Assembly: GCA_013698165.1 (NCBI GenBank)
Contig: JACCVN010000381.1
Coordinates: 1 to 6,047 of the forward strand
Length of the DNA stretch: 6,047 nucleotides
Reading direction: 5' to 3'
Origin: Parachlamydiaceae bacterium
Lineage (GTDB): Bacteria > Chlamydiota > Chlamydiia > Chlamydiales > Parachlamydiaceae
A model generated the notes under the pieces. That model was not told the DNA's origin, searched no databases, and was given only the letters and a program-made list of their open reading frames with translations. Shown here piece after piece: positions 5,529 to 6,047 of the stretch; the stretch's first letter is position 1; every line of letters starts with the position of its first letter. The position numbers and the translations under genes were made by a program.

Positions 5529-6031
5529 TTTCAAGAATTCTTAGTTTAAGTGGTTAGAAGGGTATTGCAGGCCATGGGCGGTGTTATTCACGTACTACGA
5601 TTTTTCGAATCGATCGTTATGAACTCATCAGTGGCTTGTTTTTATTTGGCTTTTAAAATCAGCGTATCTTAAATATTCTGAATATTTCCCTAAACAGCTT
5701 ATGTTTAGCATGCAAAGAACGTATAAACAAATGCAAAGTTCCTTTGCAGGGCTAATCTTTGCAAATGATTTTTTTGATCTCTCCCAGTGGAACACGCTTG
5801 CATAATACCAAAGCAATATATGTCGGTGCAATTATTAAATTAGATGCTTGAATTTATCCGTATATTTTCTTGCACAAATGAACACCTTTAGCCTGTAGAA
5901 GAGTTGAGAGTATTTGAAATGCGTATAAGTATTTAAGTCGCCATGTGTTTATCTTGATGCAAATTTTGAATCGACTTGGAGGTTTAAATTGTGTATTGTT
6001 TGTGGTAAATTCAATTAACTTAGAGGCAGCT
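5529..6031. other. About 500-bp intergenic region without a convincing gene
   Basis: This stretch separates the leftward glycosyltransferase from a possible rightward gene. Frames are short or start at TTG and encode nothing recognisable, including a 67-codon minus-strand frame at 5628-5831. It contains a cluster of four TGCAAAG heptamers (5711-5763) and a small inverted repeat CGATT/AATCG near 5599-5613. A GGAGG (5978-5982) is followed by only very short frames. It may be a regulatory region or the worn remains of a gene. No tRNA, rRNA or terminator was recognised. Confidence 0.5.
5711..5763. repeat. Four-copy TGCAAAG cluster in nested inverted arrangement
   Basis: TGCAAAG occurs at 5711-5717 and 5732-5738, and its complement CTTTGCA at 5742-5748 and 5757-5763. 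The inner pair can form a 7-bp stem with a 3-base loop. The outer pair extends to 8 bp (TGCAAAGA/TCTTTGCA). Two direct and two inverted copies within 53 bp could be a cruciform, an RNA hairpin or a multi-site protein-binding region. No function is known for it. Confidence 0.6.
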
Positions 6032-6047
6032 ATGAACAGTGTATGGA
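6032..6047 (+). CDS. Possible start of a plus-strand gene cut by the window edge
   Basis: An ATG at 6032 follows AGAGG at a 5-base distance, a reasonable ribosome binding site, and the frame is open to the edge (MNSVW). The same frame is also open upstream to an ATG at 5957 (MQILNRLGGLNCVLFVVNSI onward), which lacks a ribosome binding site; that longer reading is possible. Only a few codons are visible, so no product can be named. Confidence 0.3.

Noticed and set aside
5628..5831. 67-codon minus-strand open frame in the intergenic region
   Set aside because: It begins with TTG, has no ribosome binding site and its Cys/Leu/Lys-rich translation matches no family I know.

Overview
The window is AT-rich bacterial DNA with five complete genes, all on the minus strand, and the probable first codons of a plus-strand gene at the right edge. 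The gene content suggests an intracellular, amoeba-associated bacterium, most likely a chlamydia-like (Parachlamydiales) organism. The clues are an Inc-like protein with paired hydrophobic segments, a large EEP-fold protein, a Nif11-domain protein and a GT92-like glycosyltransferase with a signal peptide. This placement is an inference from gene style; there is no rRNA or housekeeping gene to confirm it.

In the direction of transcription (right to left) the layout is as follows. (1) 5529-6031 is a long intergenic stretch with a cluster of four TGCAAAG heptamers. It separates a leftward glycosyltransferase gene from a possible rightward gene starting near 6032. (2) The glycosyltransferase (5528-4698) has its stop codon inside the terminal inverted repeat of a 155-bp foldback element (4556-4710). 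(3) A two-gene unit follows: an Inc-like membrane protein (4446-3349) and, 34 bp later, a protein with two Nif11 domains (3314-2787). Both have good ribosome binding sites. (4) An endonuclease/exonuclease/phosphatase (EEP) superfamily protein (2691-1138) comes 95 bp later, with a candidate promoter of its own. (5) A MerR-family regulator with a C-terminal TipAS-type drug-sensing domain (1020-244) is preceded by a textbook MerR-type promoter with a 19-bp spacer. (6) A second, larger and GC-rich foldback element (54-234) ends a few bases beyond the regulator's stop codon.

Functionally, the window does not show one obvious pathway. The Inc-like protein and the Nif11 protein are probably co-transcribed, and the EEP protein may be read with them or separately. 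A working picture is an accessory host-interaction cluster (membrane protein, small leader-like Nif11 protein, possible phosphoesterase effector, exported glycosyltransferase) beside a self-regulating MerR/TipAS sensor. Two unrelated foldback elements, each immediately behind a gene, suggest a locus shaped by insertions. They may also serve as transcript ends.

The strongest leads are the two Nif11 domains separated by a Gly/Trp-rich spacer, and the two palindromic elements at gene 3' ends. No modification enzyme, transposase, tRNA, rRNA or CRISPR array is visible.
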